In this document: in pieces, positions 35,152-42,540 of the stretch | Position numbering within the stretch: position 1 is the first letter of the stretch | Layout: the number at the start of each line of letters is the position of its first letter | Source: Sunxiuqinia sp963677175 | GTDB lineage: Bacteria; Bacteroidota; Bacteroidia; Bacteroidales; Prolixibacteraceae | NCBI GenBank assembly: GCA_963677175.2 | Contig: CAXXES010000004.1 | Span: 1,488,001-1,552,000 of the forward strand | Reading direction: 5' to 3' | DNA length: 64,000 nt | Notes under the pieces: model-generated | Seen by the model: the letters and a program-made list of their open reading frames with translations, nothing else | What the model was told of the DNA's origin: nothing | Database searches by the model: none | Translations under genes and position numbers: made by a program

Positions 35152-35359
35152 ATCTGTTCTTCCTAACCGATTCAACTTCTTGGGTAATTTCGTCTAGCGA
35201 CAACCCATCATTACGTGTCGTTTGCAAAAGCTTATTAAACCGTTTTAGGAATGTGGATTTCCTTAATTCATAGAAAAGCTCCAATTTATCTTTATCATCC
35301 AGCTGATTTAAAATCTTTAAAATCTGGCTTTTTTTTAATTCGATTTGGATTGCTTTCAT
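35126..35359 (-). CDS. Antitoxin partner of the PIN toxin
   Basis: A 77-residue helical, Lys/Glu-rich protein starting MKAIQIELKKSQILKILNQLDDKDKLELFYEL. Its length and position directly before the PIN gene, with overlapping ends, are those of the small antitoxins paired with COG1569 toxins. An alternative ATG three codons earlier (35368) exists. No DNA-binding motif could be assigned by eye. Confidence 0.7.
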   Translation of the reverse strand: MKAIQIELKKSQILKILNQLDDKDKLELFYELRKSTFLKRFNKLLQTTRNDGLSLDEITQEVESVRKNRYEKGKQIR

Positions 35360-35502
35360 TTTTGTCAATTTTATGATTCAAACTTAGCAAAAGTCATGCT
35401 AACATGCAAAAAACTTCTTGGTATGAATCTCCCGGCAACCAATCAGCTTTCTACCCACACAAAATCAAGGTATTCTTTTATATTAACTCGTGAACAACGA
35501 GC

Positions 35503-36126
35503 TCAAAAAGGCTGTTCCCCCAGCAACCAGAGCAGCAAGGGCAGCAAGGCTTTCAGTTTGCCGGAGTCGCCTGCTTCATAATGCAAGGTCAGTGCACTGC
35601 GGAGGGTGGACAACACTGCGGAAAGATTGTTGGAAACCGTGCTCTCGGCAACGCCGAGTGTATGGGCGGTTTCTTTAATTGATCTGTTCTGATGCAACCG
35701 TAACTCAACGATACGCCTTGCAAGCTCCGGCATTTTTTGGAGCAAGCGATCAATAAACTGCTGAATTTCGGTTGCATTCATTTCCTCATCGATATGCGTG
35801 TATGACAGTTGCGCTAATTGTTCGGAGATCAAACGATCGTTTGCAATTTCAGGGCGATTACACTGTTTGTGGAAATACCGCAAAACACGGAACGATACAT
35901 TTTTCATCAACGATTTTCGGCTCATCCCGGCATCGTCCACCCTGATCAGCTTAGGAGAAATCCATACATCTGCCCAGAACTCCTGCATCAGATCGGCTGT
36001 TACATCCCAATTTCGCACCCGGGAATTCGTCCATCCCGAAAGAAGCTTATGATAACGCAGATACAACTCCCGGAAAGACCCTGCATCTTTTCCCGCTATC
36101 TGTTCCAAAAGTTCCTGATCGGTCAT
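35503..36126 (-). CDS. ECF RNA polymerase sigma factor (FecI type), locus B
   Basis: A 207-residue sigma-70 ECF factor. Region 2 lies at about 14-80 (RELYLRYHKLLSGW, LMQEFWADVW). Region 4 lies at about 122-180, with the helix-turn-helix RSIKETAHTLGVAESTVSNNLSAVLSTLRSAL. The last 18 residues, KLKALLPLLLWLLGEQPF, are an unusual hydrophobic tail. It is divergent from the fecR gene of locus B, and a 15-bp inverted repeat lies between them. It probably drives the locus B operon and perhaps locus A, which has no sigma gene of its own. Confidence 0.9.
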   Translation of the reverse strand: MTDQELLEQIAGKDAGSFRELYLRYHKLLSGWTNSRVRNWDVTADLMQEFWADVWISPKLIRVDDAGMSRKSLMKNVSFRVLRYFHKQCNRPEIANDRLISEQLAQLSYTHIDEEMNATEIQQFIDRLLQKMPELARRIVELRLHQNRSIKETAHTLGVAESTVSNNLSAVLSTLRSALTLHYEAGDSGKLKALLPLLLWLLGEQPF

Positions 36127-36359
36127 TCGTTGATTCTTTCATTTTGGTTCGCCAAAACTACGTATAAATCATTGTTCCCCTTGTTACATTACCGTTAATT
36201 TTGCAACCTGAAAGCCTGGCCATAAAAAGAACACCGTAAACACCATGAAATTAACGGTAATGAACTGATTGTAAGCAATGCAACAGAAATGAAACAATTT
36301 TGTAACTAAAACTTCATCGATTTCAGAAGTAAATTTTCCCTCCTTCATATGCTATATGG
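36127..36359. promoter_or_regulatory. Divergent promoter region with a 15-bp inverted repeat
   Basis: CATTACCGTTAATTT (36187-36201) and AAATTAACGGTAATG (36248-36262) are perfect inverted arms 46 bases apart between the divergent sigma and fecR genes. TGTAAC, a plausible -35 element, occurs facing the sigma gene (36183-36188, minus) and facing fecR (36301-36306, plus). The layout suggests one regulator or sigma controlling both directions. Confidence 0.55.
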
Positions 36360-37448
36360 ATGAAGCCCCGGCAAAAGGAGGGCGAAACGGAAAAACAGGA
36401 ATACCCAATCGTATATTCAGTGAAAACGAAAAAGAGTAGCAAAAGAAAAAAGAATGCCTTGGACGAAGCGGTTGCTTTAATAGAGCGTTACCAAAAAGGC
36501 ACGGCAACGCCCGTGGAATGCGAAGCGCTCGATACATGGTCTCCGGGAACTGACAAGATCGCACATGAGCCTGTAGATGAACGGCAATCCGCCCTTTGCG
36601 AAGCAAAAGTTTGGCACCATCTGTCTGTGCGATTTCATTTGAATGAAACAGCGTCCTCCCGCCGCACCTTTCCCCTCTTACGGTTGAAGTTATCCCGGTA
36701 TGTGGCGGCGGCCCTTGTGTTGCTGATCGGTTGCGGGGCATGGATGATCTACCAGCATACAGCCAAGTTGCCAGGGCAGGCAAGCCCAGGCATGGCTGAT
36801 GCCCGCCATGCCTGGATAACCGACGGTCGTCACCAGACAGCACTGACACTTGCCGACGGCACTGTGGTGCAGGTGAATGCCGGTAGTCGCCTGGAGATTT
36901 CCGAAGCGGTTTTTAATAAAGAACGGCGCGAAGTATGGCTCACGGGCGAAGCCTTTTTCGAGGTGGCAAAGAACCCGGAAAAGCCGTTCATCATTCACAC
37001 CGGTAAAATACAGACCATCGTTCGGGGGACCTCGTTCAACGTGAAGGCCTATGATAAGTTTGGCGAGAACGTCGTGTCGGTGCGCGATGGACGGGTAGAA
37101 ATTGCAGCGAACGGACAGGCGATTGGTGTGCTCACTGCCAATCGTCAATTGAAATATAACGTTACCAACAAACGCGTGGAAATTACCGATGCCAACTGGC
37201 GTGATGCTGCCGGATGGACAGAAGGACGGCTCGTCCTTAATGAAGCAAGCGCGGATGAATTGTGTTTAAGGCTATGGCAACACTTCGGTGTGGAACTGCA
37301 GTTTGCGCCGGGTATCTTAGACGATGCTTTGTTCCATTCTTCTTATCCGCCGGAAGTAAGCCTGGACAATGTGATGGAAGATATATGCATTGTTTACGGA
37401 CTTAAGTACGAAAGAAAAGGCAACCAGCTGATCCTGTTGCATATGTAA
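36360..37448 (+). CDS. FecR-family anti-sigma factor, locus B
   Basis: This 362-residue homologue of the locus A FecR has a cytoplasmic part with a low-complexity basic start, a membrane helix at about 114-130 (YVAAALVLLIGCGAWMIY), the periplasmic FecR domain (LADGTVVQVNAGSRLEI, RGTSFNVKAY) and a C-terminal DUF4974. Apart from the core motifs it is quite different from the locus A protein, matching the difference in the receptors' STN domains. It should hold the ECF factor encoded divergently. The receptor gene begins 132 bases later. A GTG at 36420 is an alternative start. Confidence 0.92.
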   Translation: MKPRQKEGETEKQEYPIVYSVKTKKSSKRKKNALDEAVALIERYQKGTATPVECEALDTWSPGTDKIAHEPVDERQSALCEAKVWHHLSVRFHLNETASSRRTFPLLRLKLSRYVAAALVLLIGCGAWMIYQHTAKLPGQASPGMADARHAWITDGRHQTALTLADGTVVQVNAGSRLEISEAVFNKERREVWLTGEAFFEVAKNPEKPFIIHTGKIQTIVRGTSFNVKAYDKFGENVVSVRDGRVEIAANGQAIGVLTANRQLKYNVTNKRVEITDANWRDAAGWTEGRLVLNEASADELCLRLWQHFGVELQFAPGILDDALFHSSYPPEVSLDNVMEDICIVYGLKYERKGNQLILLHM

Positions 37449-37580
37449 TTTCATATCAATTAAATAACTGAATACAGCCAATTATTAAATAGGTGTCAAA
37501 ACGACGCCGCCAGGCCATGCTATGGCTTTTAACAAACGAATAAATCCATCTTAAATCATTTGTAAACAACAAAACGAAAA

Positions 37581-40500
37581 ATGAAGAAGTCTATGAACAA
37601 AAAGCAACAATTATGGTGCTTCCTCCTTGCGGTATGCTTCCTGCTTCCGGCAGTAATCCACGCGCAGACATTAAAAGGGAGTTTCCCGGCCGAGTCACTG
37701 GCAGAAAGGATTACCCGTATCGCTAAAAACACAGGGCAGAACATTGCTTTCGATAAAAACAAAGTGAAGGAAATCCAGGTGACTGCCCTCAATGTCGATG
37801 GTAAAAATGTGGAACAGGCGCTTACCAGCAGTTTATTCTCTACCGGCTTTGCTTACAAAAAGAAAGCGGATAATACCTTTGTCATTTACGAAAAGAAGGC
37901 GGACGACACGGAGCCTGCCAAAGATAAAGGTAAAGGCTCGCTGTCGGGCACCGTATTCGACGAACAGGGCGAACCCCTCCCCGGCACCACCATCCTGTTG
38001 GCGGGTACCACCCTGGGAACGGTGACCGACCTGAACGGACAGTACACCTTAAAGCAGGTGCCGGCCGGCACCCATGTTATCGAAGCCCGCTTTATTTCCT
38101 ACGAAACTCAGCAGGTAAGCGAAGTGAAAGTCACCGGTGGGAAAACCACGCGGCTCGACCTGGTGATGAAACCAGCCAACGAAGAGTTGGGCGAAGTGGT
38201 GGTAAAGGCCGGTTATAAACAAGCCTCGGCCGAGGGGCTCTATGCCCGCCAGAAAAGCTCCATTCAACTGGTGGACGGCATCAGTGCGGACCTCATTAAA
38301 AAGACCTCCGACAACAATGTGGCACAGGTACTCAAACGTGTTTCGGGCGTAACCATCGATAAAGGCAAATATGTAACCGTGCGTGGCATGAGCGAGCGCT
38401 ACAACAGCGTGCAGCTCAATGGCGCCTCGCTGCCCAGTACCGAGCCCAACCGCCGTAACTTTTCCTTCGACGTGATCCCGGCAGCACTGATTGACAATGT
38501 AACCATTGCCAAAACTTTTACCCCCGATATGCCGGGCGAGTTTGTGGGTGGTTTTGTACAAGTGAATACCCTGGCCGTGCCCGATGAGCAATTTTTTAAC
38601 ATGACGGTAGGTACCGGCATGAACACCAACAGCACCGGCAAGGATTTCCGGAGCAACAAACGCTTCAGCGACGACTACCTGTTTGGCGGAATAGACGACC
38701 GGAAATGGTACACCGACCGTACCGAGGAGGCCTCGCTGGTGAATATTGAAAATGCCGGGCAAAAGAATACCTATGGCTTGCGCCGCTATACTGCCGCCCC
38801 GGTACAGAACTACGGGCTAAGCGTGGGCTTGCCTTTCGACCTGGGCAACAACCAACGCCTGGGCGTGGTGGCGGCCCTCACTTACCGCAACGAACAAACC
38901 ATTGAAGATATAACCGAAGCGCACATGATTACTCGCGACAGCCTGTACCGCGCCGGTTGGCGCAACCGCTTTGTAACGGCTACCGGGGCGGTGGGCAACC
39001 TGGGCTGGGAGATGCCCGGCCACAAAATTAACTGGCGCAACCTGTTTAACAACCGCTTTACCCATACCAACCAGCAACGCTTTATTCATAAATATTACGA
39101 AGGCTACAATTTTGCCCAGCAGTACAGCGTAGTGCTGCAAAGCCGCCTGTGGCAGAGCCAGTTGGACGGCGAGCACCAGCTGTTTGGCAAGCACTTGCAG
39201 TTGAACTGGAATGCCTCGTACAACAAAGTAAGCCGGACGAATCCAGACGACCGCCTGGTAACCGGAAGTGCGTTGTTGGGCGAAACAGCCGCTGGTGAGG
39301 AGGTGTTTCATTGGTTAGGTTCATTTGTTGGCGGTGGCTCAGGTAACTCGTTAAACATTGGTGCCGGACATATCATGTACAGCAAGCTGGACGAAACCAA
39401 GAAAAACGCGGGAGCCGACCTGGCCTATAGCTTTAGCCTGGGCGGCAACCGCCAGAAACTAAAGGCCGGCTACCTGGGAACTTTTCGCAGCTCTGATTTC
39501 GAGCAACAGTACCTGAAAGGGATGTACACAACCAATGCCGATGATGCAAGGGATTGGTGGGGATTATCGCCGCAATCGATATTTACAACTGAAGATTTTG
39601 CCGATGGCCGCCTGACCTACGTGATATCGGGTATGCAGGCGGATCAAGCTGATTATTACACCGGTAAGCAGGACGTGCATGCCGCCTACGGAATGGGCGA
39701 GTTTACCCTGTTGCAAAAACTCCACCTCACGGCAGGTGTACGGATTGAAAAAGCCAAAACTGAGGTGACCACTGAAATTACTAGCTGGGGAGATGGATAC
39801 CTTGAACATGTTGACAGCCTGGTGACCGTTAATAAAACCGACTGGCTTCCGGCTGCTGCCCTGGTGTATAACCTAACGGCCAACCTGAACGCCCGCGCGG
39901 CTTACAGCCGCACCCTGGCCCGGCCCGACTTCCGCGAGCTTTCCTACAATACCTATTACAATGTGGACGACCGCGTATGGGTGATTAACCTGGGGGCGCT
40001 TAGGCAATCGGTTACTGATAACTACGACCTGCGCCTGGAGTGGTTTCCCCGGGCCGGCGAGGTAATCTCCGTCGGGGCCTTTTACAAAGAATTTACCGAC
40101 CCCGTGGAGCTGGTCACAAGGATGACCAGCGACCAGCAGAATTTTTACATGTATTCGGCCAACCTCGACCAGGCCACTGCCAAAGGGCTGGAATTCAATA
40201 TCCGCAAGTCATTGGGTTTTACAGCCCCGGGTACTTTCCTCGAGAACCTGTACCTGGGTGGCAATGCCACCGTCATTGAAGGCGATGTAACCTATAACCT
40301 CGACGAGGTGCTTGGAATGCCAGAAGTAAACGCAGCCAACCGCAACCGACCGCTACTGGGGTTGTCGCCCTACACGGTAAATGCAAATCTGGCTTACGAA
40401 GGCCCGGTGTTTGGCGCGGCTGTAAACTACGGGCGCAACGGGCGCCGACTGGTGACCTCGGGCGATTATGACAAATACGACCAGTACGAGGCTTCGCGCG

Positions 40501-40742
40501 ATGTGCTCGATCTGCAACTATCGTCCCGCTTTATCCGCCAAAAATTAGAAGTAAAGCTCAATGTATCCGATATACTCAACCAGGACATCATTGTTTACCG
40601 GAATACAAGGATAGACGACAGTTCTGGAGGCGTTGAATATTTAGATCTTACCGATAATATGGACTATAACCCGGGCGACCAGGTCATGAGCCGGATCAAA
40701 AAAGGGGTAACCCTGTCGTTGTCGGTGAGTTATAAATTTTAA
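37581..40742 (+). CDS. STN-containing TonB-dependent receptor, locus B
   Basis: This 1053-residue receptor has a signal peptide (about 1-29, ending VIHAQ), an STN domain (about 31-105), a CarboxypepD_reg-like domain, plug and barrel ending LSVSYKF. Its body matches the locus A receptor with only two substitutions seen over about 570 residues (CarboxypepD domain to mid-barrel). A short segment near residue 735, where this copy has three extra residues, and the last 150 residues carry more differences. The STN domain and signal peptide are unrelated in detail to those of locus A. It is expected to signal through the FecR just upstream. Confidence 0.95.
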   Translation: MKKSMNKKQQLWCFLLAVCFLLPAVIHAQTLKGSFPAESLAERITRIAKNTGQNIAFDKNKVKEIQVTALNVDGKNVEQALTSSLFSTGFAYKKKADNTFVIYEKKADDTEPAKDKGKGSLSGTVFDEQGEPLPGTTILLAGTTLGTVTDLNGQYTLKQVPAGTHVIEARFISYETQQVSEVKVTGGKTTRLDLVMKPANEELGEVVVKAGYKQASAEGLYARQKSSIQLVDGISADLIKKTSDNNVAQVLKRVSGVTIDKGKYVTVRGMSERYNSVQLNGASLPSTEPNRRNFSFDVIPAALIDNVTIAKTFTPDMPGEFVGGFVQVNTLAVPDEQFFNMTVGTGMNTNSTGKDFRSNKRFSDDYLFGGIDDRKWYTDRTEEASLVNIENAGQKNTYGLRRYTAAPVQNYGLSVGLPFDLGNNQRLGVVAALTYRNEQTIEDITEAHMITRDSLYRAGWRNRFVTATGAVGNLGWEMPGHKINWRNLFNNRFTHTNQQRFIHKYYEGYNFAQQYSVVLQSRLWQSQLDGEHQLFGKHLQLNWNASYNKVSRTNPDDRLVTGSALLGETAAGEEVFHWLGSFVGGGSGNSLNIGAGHIMYSKLDETKKNAGADLAYSFSLGGNRQKLKAGYLGTFRSSDFEQQYLKGMYTTNADDARDWWGLSPQSIFTTEDFADGRLTYVISGMQADQADYYTGKQDVHAAYGMGEFTLLQKLHLTAGVRIEKAKTEVTTEITSWGDGYLEHVDSLVTVNKTDWLPAAALVYNLTANLNARAAYSRTLARPDFRELSYNTYYNVDDRVWVINLGALRQSVTDNYDLRLEWFPRAGEVISVGAFYKEFTDPVELVTRMTSDQQNFYMYSANLDQATAKGLEFNIRKSLGFTAPGTFLENLYLGGNATVIEGDVTYNLDEVLGMPEVNAANRNRPLLGLSPYTVNANLAYEGPVFGAAVNYGRNGRRLVTSGDYDKYDQYEASRDVLDLQLSSRFIRQKLEVKLNVSDILNQDIIVYRNTRIDDSSGGVEYLDLTDNMDYNPGDQVMSRIKKGVTLSLSVSYKF
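37947..40742 (+). repeat. Long direct repeat, copy B (receptor body)
   Basis: Partner of 25393-28179 in direct orientation. The near identity over more than 1.2 kb of continuous DNA points to recent duplication or gene conversion. Confidence 0.92.
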
Positions 40743-40755
40743 AAATTAAAATAAA

Positions 40756-41730
40756 ATGAAGAAATCTATTTATCTATTATTGATTATACTGGTTACAGGC
40801 CTGGTAAGCTGTGAGAATAACGAAGCTGAATTTAAAAATCTTGATTATTATATCCTAAATACTTCGTTTATTTATCCGGATGATACCGGAGACAATTATG
40901 TATTCCTGTTTAATGGCGATACGTTAAGCCCAGCTGGTTTGAGTTATATCATATATGTTGCGGCCAGCCACGAGGGTACGCTTGAAGTGGTGGAAAAGGG
41001 CCAAACTACAGCTGAATATAGCCAGGAACTAATACTATCGGAACATACAGTATTGCAATTTATCAAAATATCCGGACAACCTGTTAAATTATATTCTGCT
41101 AACGATTACACAATTATCAATAACCGTATTACTTTTCTAGGAGAAGAATATAAAACAGTATTTAATGGATATGAGTTAACAAAAGGGCTAAATTATTACC
41201 AAAAAAGCAGTGGACTGAGTGGTGCTCTCGAGATTTACAAAGATGGCATAGAGCAGCCGATTTATACACAGCAACAAACTATTGCTGAAACAGGCGAGAC
41301 TGTTATTGCTCTGGTGCAATTAGAAGAACAGGTGTTTTTGAATGTACCTGAAGATATTGAACCTGATCCCGCATCGGATCAACAAGTCAAAATACGGTTT
41401 TTTTATACTTCTTCAGCTTTGCCCGATGTAGAGCGCATAAAAATTATTGTCTATGATTGGGGCGATTTTTCAGTACATGGAGAAGTAGAAATGAACGTAG
41501 GCGAACTTTCACCATATATAACGATAGATTGGTCGAGCTTGACGGAAGGTGGCGGGCTATGCCAGGACATTATAAATGTAGCTACAGACGAAAAAATAGT
41601 AGATGCTTACGAAGATCTAGAGGCAGTTATTTCGATAGAAGCAGGACTGAAATATAAAAAAGCAACTTGTATGATAGGAGAAGGAGGTGTAAAAATATCA
41701 CCAATTGTTGGTTTCAGCACTAAATGGTAA
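40756..41730 (+). CDS. Two-module lipoprotein, locus B
   Basis: The 324-residue lipoprotein (Cys at 19) starts almost exactly like the locus A protein through about residue 110, including FLFNGDTLS and GTLEVVEKG. The second module is different (TVFNGYELT, GALEIYKDG), as is the C-terminal domain (QVKIRFFYTSSALPDVERIKI, ending GFSTKW). It lies only 13 bases after the receptor gene, so it is co-transcribed. No beta-helix lipoprotein gene intervenes here. The ligand and family are unknown. Confidence 0.75.
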   Translation: MKKSIYLLLIILVTGLVSCENNEAEFKNLDYYILNTSFIYPDDTGDNYVFLFNGDTLSPAGLSYIIYVAASHEGTLEVVEKGQTTAEYSQELILSEHTVLQFIKISGQPVKLYSANDYTIINNRITFLGEEYKTVFNGYELTKGLNYYQKSSGLSGALEIYKDGIEQPIYTQQQTIAETGETVIALVQLEEQVFLNVPEDIEPDPASDQQVKIRFFYTSSALPDVERIKIIVYDWGDFSVHGEVEMNVGELSPYITIDWSSLTEGGGLCQDIINVATDEKIVDAYEDLEAVISIEAGLKYKKATCMIGEGGVKISPIVGFSTKW

Positions 41731-41986
41731 ATAAAATACAACTACACACTTTGCTGGTATTAGAAGCTTTGTGACGATATAAGTTAAATATTCAATACTG
41801 AAATTTGGAGGTCTCTTCATCATCAATCTACCCTGTCTGTCCTTCGTTTGTAACGAGGAGATAATGGGTTGGGGATTTCAACCCCCTTGTTGGACGATGG
41901 GAGCGGATGGAACCAATCTTTTCAAAAGATAGGTTCCTCTGTACTCCTTTGCTTGATTTGTACAAACATCAAAAAAAAACTAATTT

Positions 41987-42040
41987 ATGAATAAACTAAA
42001 CGCCTGGTTGCGGCTTAACCAGCTTACCGAAGACAATTAG
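41987..42040 (+). CDS. Micro-ORF of 17 codons in tail B
   Basis: Encodes the same peptide as 31074-31127 (MNKLNAWLRLNQLTEDN, then TAG). Conservation in both tails is the only evidence for a role. The duplication may be too recent to show selection. Confidence 0.35.
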   Translation: MNKLNAWLRLNQLTEDN

Positions 42041-42110
42041 TAATGCTACTAATGGTGTATTAGTCGTGCTGCTAATCAGATAAGCAAATGGTTATCTGTC
42101 CTCTTCATCA

Positions 42111-42154
42111 GGCCGGGACAAATTCGGGTTAATCCATTTTGTCCCGGCCTTTTT
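42111..42154 (+). terminator. Rho-independent terminator of locus B
   Basis: A 12-bp stem GGCCGGGACAAA/TTTGTCCCGGCC is followed by five T residues. It is the partner of the locus A terminator. Confidence 0.92.
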
Positions 42155-42214
42155 AAACAACAGCCAAGCGTAAAACGGGTTATAAACGAAAAGAAGAACG
42201 ATCAGTAAAGCTCG

Positions 42215-42475
42215 GTACCGTTCAGATTTGCAACTGTACCGCCAGATTTACGATTGTACCGTCCGGGATTGCTCCGTACCATCCAGATTTACGATTGTAC
42301 CGCCCAGGATTGCTCCGTACCATCTAGATTTGCAACTGTACCGCCCAGGATTGCTCCGTACCATCCAGGATTACTCCGTACCATCCAGATTTGCAACTGT
42401 ACCGTCCAGATTTACGAGCGTACCGCTTGGTTTTATGAGCGTACCGTCAAGTTTTAGGAAATACCGGGTGATTGC
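42215..42475. repeat. Tandem array of about thirteen 20/21-bp units
   Basis: Each unit begins GTACC. Two unit types alternate: 21-bp units ending in ATTTACGATT or ATTTGCAACT, and 20-bp units ending in GGATTGCTCC. Read on the minus strand, the 21-bp units spell heptads like N-L-D-G-T-V-A, but the 20-bp units break the frame and introduce stops. It directly follows the truncated remnant of the 78-aa gene. Confidence 0.85.
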
Positions 42476-42540
42476 GCCTTTTGTGTTGTCGCGCATTTCA
42501 ACCCCATTGATAACCGATTTTTCTCGAAGAAGCCGAGAAA

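Larger units (their letters stand above)
41830..42204 (+). repeat. Tail module of locus B (duplicated 3' region)
   Basis: It matches 30955-31310, with the same micro-ORF, hairpins and terminator. It differs by an inserted 29-bp near-palindrome at 41909-41937 (GGAACC...GGTTCC with an inner ATCTTTT/AAAAGAT). Just past the end, the sequence jumps from AAAGAAGAAC to CGATCAGTAAAGC, deleting the start codon of the 78-aa gene seen after locus A. Confidence 0.85.

Noticed and set aside
23734..41730. Polysaccharide utilisation loci
   Set aside because: No SusD-like gene, glycoside hydrolase or lyase is present. The receptors are of the FecR/STN type without a sugar context.
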